Source: Desulfurococcaceae archaeon
GTDB lineage: Archaea > Thermoproteota > Thermoprotei_A > Sulfolobales > Acidilobaceae
Reading direction: 5' to 3'
Length of the DNA stretch: 46,839 bases
Assembly: GCA_020833325.1 (NCBI GenBank)
Contig: JAJHQN010000002.1
Span: 1 to 46,839 of the forward strand
The number at the start of each line of letters is the position of its first letter. The first letter of the stretch is position 1. The position numbers and the translations under genes are program-made. This document shows, one piece after another, positions 34,249 through 42,848 of this stretch. The notes under the pieces were generated by a model. The model saw nothing but the letters and a program-made list of their open reading frames with translations. It had not been told where the DNA came from and made no database searches.

Positions 34249-34731
34249 TCAGCTAATGTTATTGAGGGCTAGCGAGACGGCTACTGGGAGTATTCTAATC
34301 TTACCACCAGGTCTCCACTCTAGTTGTTTGGGGTAATATGATACACCTTTTATCCTGCTCAACCCCTCCTCTTCTCTGCCCTGATATATTAGCGCCCAAG
34401 CTTCTAGTATCCTTCTATCATTTACTTTTGATGGGGCACCTCCTCTTCCTACAATCTCTATGCCAATCGTTACATGAGCTCTAGATATGGGGATTACCGG
34501 ATCGCATGTATATGAGAGAATCAACCCCCCATAGGCTATGGTGTACACTAGTATCTTATCCTCCAAGCTCAGCTCCTCTAAAACTCTCGAATCTCCGTAG
34601 GTGTAGAGGTTTAGAACAGCCTTCTCCACCTCACCGGGAACCTCTAACTCCTCATACTCTATGGCAGCCGATACAGCTAGGCATTCGCCCACCGCTAGCA
34701 CCAATGCCGGTCTTATCCTAGCATAGCCCAA
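34249..34731 (-). CDS. Hypothetical protein, second gene of DUF2299 pair
   Basis: 160 residues, soluble, helix-rich, with PALVLAVGECLAVSAAIEYEE near the N-terminus split by polar turns. No family recognised. It begins 3 bases after the DUF2299 stop, so the two are co-expressed. Confidence 0.55.
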   Translation of the reverse strand: MGYARIRPALVLAVGECLAVSAAIEYEELEVPGEVEKAVLNLYTYGDSRVLEELSLEDKILVYTIAYGGLILSYTCDPVIPISRAHVTIGIEIVGRGGAPSKVNDRRILEAWALIYQGREEEGLSRIKGVSYYPKQLEWRPGGKIRILPVAVSLALNNIS

Positions 34732-34734
34732 AAC

Positions 34735-35253
34735 CTACATCACCATACCTTCAGAGGGCCTTCTATAAAGGCCTTTCGAGGCTAAAGCCGAGTTTATATC
34801 AGTTACTATTAGAGTGAATATATTGGCCATTAATCTTAACATGCTCATCAAACCCTCCTTGGTTAAAGAGCTAGTGTAAGCTAGCTTCGAGACGTTAATG
34901 AACTGAGGATCCTCCAGGCTAGGCTGTATAGCTATAGCACAATCACTACAAACCATTATCAAATCCCTCATCACATCCGAGGCCAAGACAATCCTATCCT
35001 CCCTACTAAGCTTTAACATGGAATCCCTGTGCTCCGGGCCGACCATAACACCTAGTGAGACAACAATCACATCAACCCTACCCTTAGGTTGTTGAATAGC
35101 AACATTAACCCTAACAACACCAGGAATCTGAACGAGAACAACCCACTCCACAGGAACGCCAGGAGGCACCTGCTCAACCTTAACCTCTAAACCCTCCTCA
35201 GCAAGCCACAAAAGTATCCTATCCCTACTAGGCTCCAAACCAAAACCCCACAA
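34735..35253 (-). CDS. DUF2299-like archaeal protein
   Basis: 172 residues resembling the archaeal DUF2299 family (chaperone-fold-like): RILLWLAEEGLEVKVEQVPP at residues ~11-30, VVLVQIPGVVRVNVAIQQ, and a hydrophobic ILASDVMRDLIMVCSDC-like stretch. Function unknown. A TATA-like ACATATATAAA lies about 20 nt upstream on the plus-strand side (35271-35282), read on the minus strand as TTTATATATG. Confidence 0.6.
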   Translation of the reverse strand: MWGFGLEPSRDRILLWLAEEGLEVKVEQVPPGVPVEWVVLVQIPGVVRVNVAIQQPKGRVDVIVVSLGVMVGPEHRDSMLKLSREDRIVLASDVMRDLIMVCSDCAIAIQPSLEDPQFINVSKLAYTSSLTKEGLMSMLRLMANIFTLIVTDINSALASKGLYRRPSEGMVM

Positions 35254-35454
35254 CCTCTAACAAAACGCAGAAAACATATATAAACTCATAGAATACAACA
35301 CTTAAACCACCGGGGGAACCCGCAGGTAAAGTGTAATAAGATCCTCGATTTAAACCTCAGAGAAGACACCCTAGTAGATGGCCGATTATAGCCTCTAACG
35401 TTTAATCCAACGAGATTACCTAAAACCTTTTTATGGAACCCCCATGAGGGTTTT

Positions 35455-35697
35455 ATGAGGGGGGCTAATGGTAGATTCGGGGTTGTAAAGGTTGTGTTAA
35501 GAGTTGCGTATGTTGATGGTAGGGTTGTTGAGAGGGATGTTGTTGGAGCTATAAATATCGGTCTTAAATACCTCTCCTCAGATGGGAGCCCGGTGGCGTT
35601 GGGCTCGACTGGGGCCCATGAGGTGTGGGTGAAGCTAATGATCCCACAGCAAGACCCAACCCCGCTAACGGAGATACCGTTAGCGGGGAAACGCTAG
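35455..35697 (+). pseudogene. TnpB (IS605 OrfB) C-terminal remnant
   Basis: 80 codons. The part VERDVVGAINIGLKYL carries the RuvC-III Asp of archaeal TnpB, followed by the typical tail GSPVALGSTGAHEVWVKLM and DPTPLTEIPLAGKR. The first ~300 residues, including RuvC-I, RuvC-II and the zinc-finger cysteines, are missing, so nuclease activity is impossible. A TATA-like CTTTTTATGG sits ~22 nt before ATG 35455, so the scar may be transcribed. It ends in a perfect hairpin (35660-35688). Confidence 0.72.
35660..35688 (+). repeat. Perfect 12-bp hairpin at the TnpB remnant end
   Basis: Arms CCCCGCTAACGG and CCGTTAGCGGGG enclose the five-base loop AGATA, inside the last codons of the TnpB remnant. This is the position of the terminal guide-RNA hairpin/right end in IS605-type elements. 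The CCCCG...CGGGG base matches the hairpins at 15687 in style. A second hairpin (arms ATAATCTTA/TAAGATTAT) lies at 35790-35821. Confidence 0.7.
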
Positions 35698-35905
35698 AGA
35701 GCCGTTATGGTAAGAGAGTTCTACGTTATATCGTTGGGAGATAAATGATTGGCCATAAAATATAGTGGTCGGCAGTTTGCTGGGAAACGATAATCTTAAG
35801 CTTAGTAAGGGCTAAGATTATAGAATATATCCACGTTAGGGGTTATACTAAGATTGTATATTAGCGGGGGAGTAGCTTTTCTATTGTCACCTATAAGGTG
35901 AATGC

Positions 35906-36670
35906 TTAGGTTAGTCTTTTCATGTAGGCTTTCTCGAAAGTCCATATCATTGTATATGATGTTATTCCTAGGGTTGCTAGTGTTATGACATACGCGTATA
36001 CCGCGGGGTAGTTGAGCCTATGCCAGCTATCCTCTATTAATGCTCCAAGCCCTCCCGTTAGTACGAAGCTTTCAGCTATGAATACTACTGCGTAAGCGGT
36101 ACTCACAGCTATCCTGAGTCCTGTTAATAGACCTGGTATGATGTATGGTATTACAACGTAGATTATTAAGTGTAACTTCGATCCACCCATGCTCTTGACT
36201 AGGTCCTCGTATTCTCTTGGCGTTCTTGTAGCCCACTCCATAGTTGATATCGCTATAGGGTAGTAGGTTATGATTGATATAACGGCAATCTTACTCCACT
36301 CAACTCCTAGGATCCAGATTAGTATGGGTATTAGGGTCACATGAGGTATGGGGTATGTAGCTAGTATGAGGGGTCTTAAGACTCTACTACCAATAATAGT
36401 TCTTGAGGCTAGAAGACCTGAGAGGAGCCCTAGTGTGAGAGCCAGCAGTAGTGCTGTAACCACTCTTCTTAAGGTTATTAACGTGTTCTCCACTAAAACT
36501 CCGCTTATAAAACTCTTGTGGAGCTCCGCCACCACCTGTGCTGGTGTTGGTAGATATGGTTTCTCGAACGTAGTGGCAGCCACGTGCCATAGGGCGAATA
36601 GTAGTATTAAGGTGGCAGTTACTACTAGGAGATCTTGTAGTATCCCATAACCCTCCTTAACCTGCTCCAA
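35906..36670 (-). CDS. ABC transporter permease, SsuC/TauC/NMT1-linked type
   Basis: 254 residues with six membrane helices and the cytoplasmic EAA coupling loop EDLVKSMGGSKLHLIIYVVIP at ~155-175. It belongs to the nitrate/sulfonate/taurine/pyrimidine-precursor importers. Its start lies 46 bases inside the ATPase gene end. It is the last gene of the importer operon. Confidence 0.9.
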   Translation of the reverse strand: MEQVKEGYGILQDLLVVTATLILLFALWHVAATTFEKPYLPTPAQVVAELHKSFISGVLVENTLITLRRVVTALLLALTLGLLSGLLASRTIIGSRVLRPLILATYPIPHVTLIPILIWILGVEWSKIAVISIITYYPIAISTMEWATRTPREYEDLVKSMGGSKLHLIIYVVIPYIIPGLLTGLRIAVSTAYAVVFIAESFVLTGGLGALIEDSWHRLNYPAVYAYVITLATLGITSYTMIWTFEKAYMKRLT

Positions 36671-37329
36671 GCCTCCTCGCCACCCTCGAAGACCTCGACT
36701 ACCCTAGCAGGTCTTCCAGTTAGAATGTGGATTAAACCACCTTCGAGGAGAGCTTCACCAACGTTATGTGTAACAACTAGGATGAGTCTACTCCTAGCTA
36801 GACTCTTAAGGTAACTCCATAGGAGCTCCCTGCTCCCAGGATCTAAGTTAGCTGTTGGCTCGTCGAGGAGCACTATTTTAGAGTTTGAGGCTAGAGCTCT
36901 AGCCAGAGCAACCCTCTTCCTCTCACCACCTGACAAGTGCTTAGGATACCTATTAGCGTAGCCTAGAACCTCCATAGACTTCAAAGCCTCTAAAACCCTA
37001 AGCCTCCTTTCATTCCCATTAACCCCAGCTATCCTAAGTGGGAGCTCTACGTTAGCATAGACTGAAAGCCATGGGAGGAGCTCGTTATCCTGTGGTACGT
37101 AGCTAACATCACCTCTACCCAGCAACCCACCCTCTAAGGATATAGAGCCTCTTAGAGGATTTAGAACACCAGCTACGAGCTTTAGGAGTGTTGTCTTACC
37201 AACCCCGTTCGGCCCTAGGATTATATGTAACCAGGGGCCCTCGAAGACGTGGTTAAAGGAATCAAATATGTAGGTATCATCCCATCTATATTTGAACGTG
37301 AGATCCTCAATGTAGAGCTTCAACCCCAC
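36625..37329 (-). CDS. ABC transporter ATPase, SsuB/TauB type
   Basis: 234 residues. Walker A GPNGVGKTT (~38-46), Q loop VPQDNELLPWLS, signature LSGGERKRVALARAL (~131-145), Walker B IVLLDEPTANLD and H-loop VVTHN. The Q-loop wording is typical of the nitrate/sulfonate class. It overlaps the binding-protein gene by 10 bases. Confidence 0.93.
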   Translation of the reverse strand: MGLKLYIEDLTFKYRWDDTYIFDSFNHVFEGPWLHIILGPNGVGKTTLLKLVAGVLNPLRGSISLEGGLLGRGDVSYVPQDNELLPWLSVYANVELPLRIAGVNGNERRLRVLEALKSMEVLGYANRYPKHLSGGERKRVALARALASNSKIVLLDEPTANLDPGSRELLWSYLKSLARSRLILVVTHNVGEALLEGGLIHILTGRPARVVEVFEGGEEAWSRLRRVMGYYKIS

Positions 37330-38306
37330 TGCACCACTAAAGCATTGTAATCCGGCTTACCGGCTATAAGCCCTCTCAGGAGAAGCCATGAGCTTACAAG
37401 CTCGAAGTTACCCTTAGGGTAAACAGATATCCTACCCCTCCACTCCGGTAACCACTTGCCTCTAAGCTCCTCTGGCACGAATACCCTTTCCTCTATGACA
37501 CCCCTGTACTTCTCAGGGTTGGCTTTATAAAGCTCTAGAGCTTCATTAAGCATGGAGACTAGCCTTAGAACTACTTCTCTATCCCCAGCTGTACTAGATC
37601 TAGCTATGATCACCGACATAGTTATAGGCTCCTCAGACATGTCGTCTCTAGCGAGTAGTCTAGCGCCTTTAGCTAGTGCAAGGCTACCCCAGGGGTCTGG
37701 GAGTACTGCAGCCTCCACCCTACCCTCCATGAGCATCTGGAATCTAAGAGGGATACTTGGGATATCAATTAACTCAACCCCCCTAGGATCTATTCCAAGA
37801 CGTTCTAGCATAATCCATGTGGCGAACTCTATGATCGTATTCTTTGAGACAGCTATCTGCTTCAAACTCCTCACATCCACCTCGCTACCAGGTGGTGCAA
37901 GCAGGTAGAAGAGGCCATCACTAGGGTGCTCGCCTAAAAGGAGAGACACTATCTTGATATCTACACCTCTATCAGCTAACATTAGGGATGTAATGGGGTC
38001 GTTTACAGCCACGTCTATTAGCTCAGATGTTAAGGCTGCATCTCTATCCCTAGCTGAACCAAAGAACCTTAGGGTAGCGTTAAAGCCGTATTTCGAGTAT
38101 AGACCCTCAACATCGGCAACTATAAATGGAATAGAGTCTACTATAGGTAGCAATCCAATCCTCAATACAATAGGTTGGGGTACGCTGGGAGCGCCTTCTT
38201 CAACCAGCGGACCTTCAGACCGTATAAGCACATAAGCTACCGAGGTTAGGATTAGCAACGAGATCAAACCTATAACGATTAATGTGATAGACCTCAAACC
38301 AAACAC
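37320..38306 (-). CDS. NMT1/SsuA-like substrate-binding protein
   Basis: 328 residues with an N-terminal hydrophobic anchor (ITLIVIGLISLLILTSVAYV) and a periplasmic-binding fold of the NMT1/THI5-like class: LRIGLLPIVDSIPFIVADVEGLYSKYG, VAVNDPITSLML and EAAVLPDPWGSLA. Substrate candidates are sulfonates, nitrate or a thiamine pyrimidine precursor; the sequence does not decide. GTG 38306 faces ubiD across a 116-base divergent promoter region. Confidence 0.85.
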   Translation of the reverse strand: MFGLRSITLIVIGLISLLILTSVAYVLIRSEGPLVEEGAPSVPQPIVLRIGLLPIVDSIPFIVADVEGLYSKYGFNATLRFFGSARDRDAALTSELIDVAVNDPITSLMLADRGVDIKIVSLLLGEHPSDGLFYLLAPPGSEVDVRSLKQIAVSKNTIIEFATWIMLERLGIDPRGVELIDIPSIPLRFQMLMEGRVEAAVLPDPWGSLALAKGARLLARDDMSEEPITMSVIIARSSTAGDREVVLRLVSMLNEALELYKANPEKYRGVIEERVFVPEELRGKWLPEWRGRISVYPKGNFELVSSWLLLRGLIAGKPDYNALVVQWG

Positions 38307-38346
38307 CCTGATAGTATAAATCCCATACTCTTATAAGCTTTTCTAC

Positions 38347-38366
38347 AGTTTAATAAACTAGTTTAC
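38347..38366. promoter_or_regulatory. Candidate operator: overlapping palindromes between importer and ubiD
   Basis: Two overlapping dyads occur: AGTTTA-A-TAAACT (38347-38359) and TAAACTAGTTTA (38354-38365). A plus-strand TATA, TATATATAAGG, follows at ~38371-38381. The position between two divergent genes suggests joint control, but AT-rich dyads arise by chance more easily than the others in this window. Confidence 0.4.
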
Positions 38367-38422
38367 ATGTATATATAAGGTGAATATAAGGTTTTAAGAT
38401 TTAACTCTGAGGTGGTGTCTTC

Positions 38423-39871
38423 GTGGCGCTCAAGGATTTAAGGGATGCTATTATAGCCTTAGAGAAATGGGGGTTACTTAGGAGGGTTAAGGTTGAGGTA
38501 AACCCATTGCTAGAGGTTGCTGAGATAGCTAGAAGGACTATGTACAGGAGGGGTCCTACTCTGCTATTTGAGAACATTAAAGGCTATCCAGGCTGGAGGA
38601 TGGCTACGAACCTTTTCAGAGACATTGATACTATAAAACGACTTTTAGGTGTCGAAAGACTGGAAGATGTGGGGGAGAGGCTTGTCAAACCTCTTACGAG
38701 CCCTCCTCCTATAGGTTTAACTGATAAGCTATCGACACTCTTTGATGTTCTAAAGCTTGGTATGTACACTCCTAGGAAGGTTTCCAGGGGGTTATTCGAA
38801 GATAACGTTATAGAGTCTATGGGTTTTGATAGAACACCTATACCCAAAACTTGGCCTGGTGATGCTGGTAGGTACATAACCTATGGTCTCGTCCTCTCAA
38901 GGGATCCTGAGAGTGGTGTGAGTAACATGGGTGTGTATAGGGTTCAGATATTGGATGGTAGTAGAGCTGTTATGCATTGGCAGGTTCACAAGAGAGGGGC
39001 TTTAGCCTGGCAGAAGGTTAGAGAGCGTGGTGTTAAGAGGCTTAAGGTGGCTATAGCGGTGGGATCTGATCCGGGGACCATGCTGACTGGAGCCCTCCCA
39101 GTCCCTTACCCTATAGATAAGCTTCTCTTCGCCTCAGTGGTTAGGGGTTCAGCTTTAGAAGTTGTAGACCTAGATGGGGTTCTCGTCCCCGCTAACGCTG
39201 AGGTCGTCTATGTCGGTGAAGTTGATACTGGGATCTTGATCGATGAGGGGCCCTTCGGAGATCACAGGGGTTACTACACACCACCAGCAAAATACCCTCT
39301 CTTCAGGCTGGAGAGAGTGTATCATAGAGATAACCCGATATACTATTTCACAGTTGTCGGTAAACCTGTTCTAGAAGATGCATGGATTGGCAAGGCAGCT
39401 GAGAGGATATTCCTACCATTTATGAGAATGCTGTTGCCGGAGATTGTCGATGTAAACCTGCCACCTGAGGGGCTTTTCACGGGGGGTGTAGCTATAGTGT
39501 CGATAAAGAAGAGGTATCCTGGTCATGCTAAGAAGGTTATGCTAGGCTTGTGGGGGCTTGGGTTGTTCAGCCTGGTTAAGGTTATAATAGTTGTTGACAG
39601 CGATGTTAACGTCCACGATCTAGGTCAAGTTCTATATGCTATAAGCACATGTATGGACCCCCAGAGGGATGTTGTTGTAATACCCTATGCTGTGACAGAT
39701 GAACTAGATCACACAGCCATGGAGGGAGGCTACGGGTCTAAGCTAGGCATAGACGCTACTAGGAAGTTTAAGGTGGAGAACTACGGTAGAGAATGGCCTG
39801 AAGAGGTTAGCCCCGATCCTGAGACGGTGAGACTTGTTGACTCTAGGTGGAAAGACTACGGAATCGACTAA
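38423..39871 (+). CDS. UbiD-family prenylated-FMN decarboxylase
   Basis: 482 residues. Family features are LRDAIIALEKWGLLRRV at the N-terminus, TLLFENIKGYPGWRMATNLF, the prFMN-binding region YRVQILDGSRAVMHWQVHKRG, and the catalytic acids in DEGPFGDHRGYYTP. In quinone pathways UbiD decarboxylates the prenylated ring. In crenarchaea such as Aeropyrum a UbiD homologue instead decarboxylates anhydromevalonate phosphate in the archaeal mevalonate pathway. The neighbouring UbiA favours quinone synthesis, but both remain open. GTG 38423 follows a GAGGTGG. Confidence 0.9.
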   Translation: MALKDLRDAIIALEKWGLLRRVKVEVNPLLEVAEIARRTMYRRGPTLLFENIKGYPGWRMATNLFRDIDTIKRLLGVERLEDVGERLVKPLTSPPPIGLTDKLSTLFDVLKLGMYTPRKVSRGLFEDNVIESMGFDRTPIPKTWPGDAGRYITYGLVLSRDPESGVSNMGVYRVQILDGSRAVMHWQVHKRGALAWQKVRERGVKRLKVAIAVGSDPGTMLTGALPVPYPIDKLLFASVVRGSALEVVDLDGVLVPANAEVVYVGEVDTGILIDEGPFGDHRGYYTPPAKYPLFRLERVYHRDNPIYYFTVVGKPVLEDAWIGKAAERIFLPFMRMLLPEIVDVNLPPEGLFTGGVAIVSIKKRYPGHAKKVMLGLWGLGLFSLVKVIIVVDSDVNVHDLGQVLYAISTCMDPQRDVVVIPYAVTDELDHTAMEGGYGSKLGIDATRKFKVENYGREWPEEVSPDPETVRLVDSRWKDYGID

Positions 39872-40757
39872 GAGGTTAGAGGCATACACGAGGATCATTA
39901 GGCCTGTTACAGCCTTCTCAACAGTGCTCGCAGCTATAGGAGGCTTGTTCTACGCAGGTAACCCCTTGGAGTACTCTGGAATCCACATACCACTACTCGT
40001 TGTTATAGGCGTCGCGCTAGCGCATTTTAGCGTTAATGCTTTAAACGACTACCTAGACTATAAGAGCGGCTTAGACCTTCTAACCCCGAGAACGCCCTTC
40101 AGCGGTGGATCTAAGGTTCTCATAGACGGTATCCTATCACCTATTGAAGCTCTAGGGGTTGCAATAGCCCTTCTACTCCTAGCCTTAGCTATAGGGTTGT
40201 ATCTAACACTGTACAGAGGGCTCCTGGTACTAGTATTAGCTGTTACAGGAGCTCTGATAATAGCTACGTATAACAAGTTCCTTGTTAAAATAGGTTTAGG
40301 GGAGATAGCGGTATGGGCTAAGGGTGTCCTAGTCTTCGTGGGAGCCCACTACACGGTAGCGGGGTTTATGACGTTAGAGGCTATAGCAGTAGGCATGGTT
40401 TATGGCGGGGTTTCAGCACTCATATTATATGCTAACTTCATCCCAGATGTGGAAGCGGATAGAGTGGTGGGGAGGAAGACCTTACCAGTACTCCTAGGGG
40501 GCAGAGCCTGGCTAGGGTATCTCATGATATCACTAACGGTAACCCTAATACTCATACTGCTAGTAACCTTAAAACTCCTAAACCCTCTAGCTTTCCTAGC
40601 GGTGATACCGTTAGCTTTAACATACAAAGTTGCTCTTAAGCTGAAAACCAGCAAGGATCTTAAGGATGTAGTTGAAGCTCTAGCGCTTAACGCTAGAATA
40701 TGTAGAGGTGTTGACGTAATAGTAACCGTTGCTATCGTAGTTGGAGCTCTCCTCTAA
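39834..40757 (+). CDS. UbiA-family membrane prenyltransferase
   Basis: About 307 residues with eight to nine membrane helices and both Asp-rich prenyl diphosphate motifs: NDYLDYKSGLD (~72-82) and DVEADRVVGRKTLP (~203-216). The FSGGSKVL segment after the first motif is typical of MenA-like (1,4-dihydroxy-2-naphthoate) enzymes. It attaches a prenyl tail to a ring precursor in the membrane. The TTG start at 39834 overlaps the UbiD gene by 38 bases; the true start may be slightly later. Confidence 0.88.
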   Translation: MLTLGGKTTESTKRLEAYTRIIRPVTAFSTVLAAIGGLFYAGNPLEYSGIHIPLLVVIGVALAHFSVNALNDYLDYKSGLDLLTPRTPFSGGSKVLIDGILSPIEALGVAIALLLLALAIGLYLTLYRGLLVLVLAVTGALIIATYNKFLVKIGLGEIAVWAKGVLVFVGAHYTVAGFMTLEAIAVGMVYGGVSALILYANFIPDVEADRVVGRKTLPVLLGGRAWLGYLMISLTVTLILILLVTLKLLNPLAFLAVIPLALTYKVALKLKTSKDLKDVVEALALNARICRGVDVIVTVAIVVGALL

Positions 40758-40789
40758 GCCCCTCCGGCTCCTATGCTGGAGGTAAGCTA

Positions 40790-40832
40790 ATCTTTTTAAG
40801 CTAACTGTTTTTAGGTTGTAAAGCGTTTTTTT
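40790..40832 (+). terminator. T-rich tracts after ubiA
   Basis: Three T runs (TTTTT at ~40793, TTTTT at ~40808, TTTTTTT at 40826-40832) lie between the ubiA stop and the RpiB-like gene. They are consistent with U-tract termination; the first could also be part of a TATA box (CTTTTTAAGC). Confidence 0.3.
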
Positions 40833-40834
40833 GC

Positions 40835-41302
40835 TTGGTGGTGGGCTTGCCTGGAAGGAGGGTTGCTGTCGGCTCCGACGACTTATACCCTGCGGCTAGA
40901 TCTGCTGTTGAGTACTTGAAGAGGAAGGGTTTTGAGGTTGTAACAGTTGGCTCTGTTAAATCTGGTAAGCCCGAGCCGTGGCCTAGTGTTGCGATCGAGG
41001 TTGCAGAGATGGTTGCCAGGGGTGAGGTTGACTGGGGCGTGCTCGTATGCTATACGGGGACTGGGGTTTCAATAGCTGCCAATAAGGTTAGAGGGGTTAG
41101 AGCAGCTCTATGCAATGATGCTGAGACAGCTAGAGGCGCTAGGTTGTGGAATGATGCTAATGTTCTGGCTATGAGTGGTCGTCTCGTAACAGAGGTTTTG
41201 GCTAGGGAGATTATAGATGCTTGGCTCTCCGTTGAAAATATTGATGAGAGTGAGAGGGGTAACATTGAGTTCCTGAAGCGATATGATGAGGGTAGAAGGT
41301 AG
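40835..41302 (+). CDS. RpiB/LacA/LacB-family sugar-phosphate isomerase homologue
   Basis: 155 residues. The fold markers are VAVGSDDLYPAARSAVEYLK, the anion/catalytic loop VCYTGTGVSIAANKVRGVRAA (Cys72) and WNDANVLAMSGR. Two positions differ from RpiB: GSDH is GSDD, and the ring-opening His of the HNDxN motif is Trp105. It may act on open-chain or other four- to six-carbon sugar phosphates rather than ribose 5-phosphate. The TTG start at 40835 or 40847 cannot be separated. It is followed 14 bases later by a flippase gene. Confidence 0.82.
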   Translation: MVVGLPGRRVAVGSDDLYPAARSAVEYLKRKGFEVVTVGSVKSGKPEPWPSVAIEVAEMVARGEVDWGVLVCYTGTGVSIAANKVRGVRAALCNDAETARGARLWNDANVLAMSGRLVTEVLAREIIDAWLSVENIDESERGNIEFLKRYDEGRR

Positions 41303-41316
41303 GGGAGGATAGGAGT

Positions 41317-42843
41317 TTGAGTATATGGGATAGGGTGGCTCGTGGTAGTATAGCGCTCTCCATAGGATCCATAGTCTCGCTAGTGATAGCATCTATAGGT
41401 AGTATCATTATAGCCAGGACGTTAGGCCCTGAGAACTATGGTTTAATACCAGTGATAATGATAGCACCAAACATGCTCATGGCGCTAAGCGATCTAGGCA
41501 TATCAACTGCTATTACAAGATACGCTCCCATGAGAGGCTATGGTAACCCCTACATAGTGACAGGTGTTGCCATCAAGGCTGCCACGGGGCTTCTAGCCTC
41601 TCTAGCCTTAGCTCTAACAGCGGGCTACGTAGCTGAGGCCCTTGGAAGGCCCTACGTTGAGCCATATATTAGGCTTGTAGCAGTACTTGTAGTGGCAAAC
41701 TCTATAGTATCAGCTGTGACATCAGCCCTCATAGGCTTAGGGAGTTACTTTACCAGCGCTGTTATACAGGCTTCACTAACAACCTTAAGGGTTATAGTTG
41801 GAGCAGGTCTTGTTGTAGCTGGTCTCAGCGTCCTAGGAGCGGTTCTAGGCCATGTTATAGCTTGGAGTGCCCTAGCACTTGTATCTCTAGCGTTACTCTT
41901 ATACCATGTGGGTCTTAGTGGTAGACCATCACTTAGGATTGCGAGGGAGATGCTAGCTTACTCCACACCCCTCTACCTCCCAGGCCTCCTAGGCATACCT
42001 CTGGGGCAGCTCTACTACTCGATCCTAGCTAGGGTGGCGTCAAACTGGGATTTAGGGAACCTAGGTGTAGCAGGTAACCTTATGACCGTTATTGGTAGTG
42101 TTGGAGGAGCTATATCAACGAGCCTGCTATCAAGCTTCCCACTACTACTAGGTGATAGGGATGGCCTATCTAAGGCTGTTGAGAAATCTATAGTGTACAC
42201 AGCTCTCATAATGCCGGCCATGGCTGGAGGTGTTATAGTGTTAGCTGAACCACTCCTACTAACCCTCTACGGCCACTCCTACAGCATGTCACCTTTATAC
42301 GCATCGCTAACAGCTCTAGGCGTAATGCTAGCACCCCTAGGCTCCTACGTGTGGGGTGCATACATGGCTAGCATTGGTAGAACAGATGTGCTCCTCAAAG
42401 CCGGCATTCTAGGAGCTCTCACAGGAATCCCAATATACATCACCCTAACACTAACAACGGGGGTCATAGGGTACATAATAGCAGGTATCATAGACTCGCT
42501 CATCGTAACAACATATCTACTCACGGTAGCCTCAAACAACGGTGTCCACGTAGACCTAAGAACAACCTTTAAAATGATAACACCAACAATAATAGCTTTA
42601 ACAACAGCAACACCAGCACTACTAATACCAGAGGACCCGCTAGTCAGATGGATACTAGCACCCCTAACCTACATATTAACACTAGCAATAGTAACCCCTG
42701 TGATAGCCGGATCAGAGGTGTTATCAGAGATAGCCATGGCACTAGGGAGAGCGGGCTTCATAGGGTCACTCATAGCACTAGCAATAAACATAGATGTTAG
42801 GGTAGCAGAAAAAATATGGGGGTCTGAAGGTAAACGTAGCTAG
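41317..42843 (+). CDS. MOP-superfamily flippase for lipid-linked oligosaccharide
   Basis: 508 residues with about 14 membrane helices. The N-terminus IIIARTLGPENYGLIPVI is the classic polysaccharide/oligosaccharide flippase motif (RfbX/Wzx/AglR-like). It probably moves dolichol-linked glycans across the membrane for S-layer N-glycosylation; no glycosyltransferases are adjacent, so the substrate is inference. TTG 41317 follows GGGGAGG by 6-8 bases. It converges on norZ with 5 bases between stops. Confidence 0.85.
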   Translation: MSIWDRVARGSIALSIGSIVSLVIASIGSIIIARTLGPENYGLIPVIMIAPNMLMALSDLGISTAITRYAPMRGYGNPYIVTGVAIKAATGLLASLALALTAGYVAEALGRPYVEPYIRLVAVLVVANSIVSAVTSALIGLGSYFTSAVIQASLTTLRVIVGAGLVVAGLSVLGAVLGHVIAWSALALVSLALLLYHVGLSGRPSLRIAREMLAYSTPLYLPGLLGIPLGQLYYSILARVASNWDLGNLGVAGNLMTVIGSVGGAISTSLLSSFPLLLGDRDGLSKAVEKSIVYTALIMPAMAGGVIVLAEPLLLTLYGHSYSMSPLYASLTALGVMLAPLGSYVWGAYMASIGRTDVLLKAGILGALTGIPIYITLTLTTGVIGYIIAGIIDSLIVTTYLLTVASNNGVHVDLRTTFKMITPTIIALTTATPALLIPEDPLVRWILAPLTYILTLAIVTPVIAGSEVLSEIAMALGRAGFIGSLIALAINIDVRVAEKIWGSEGKRS

Positions 42844-42848
42844 CTCCA

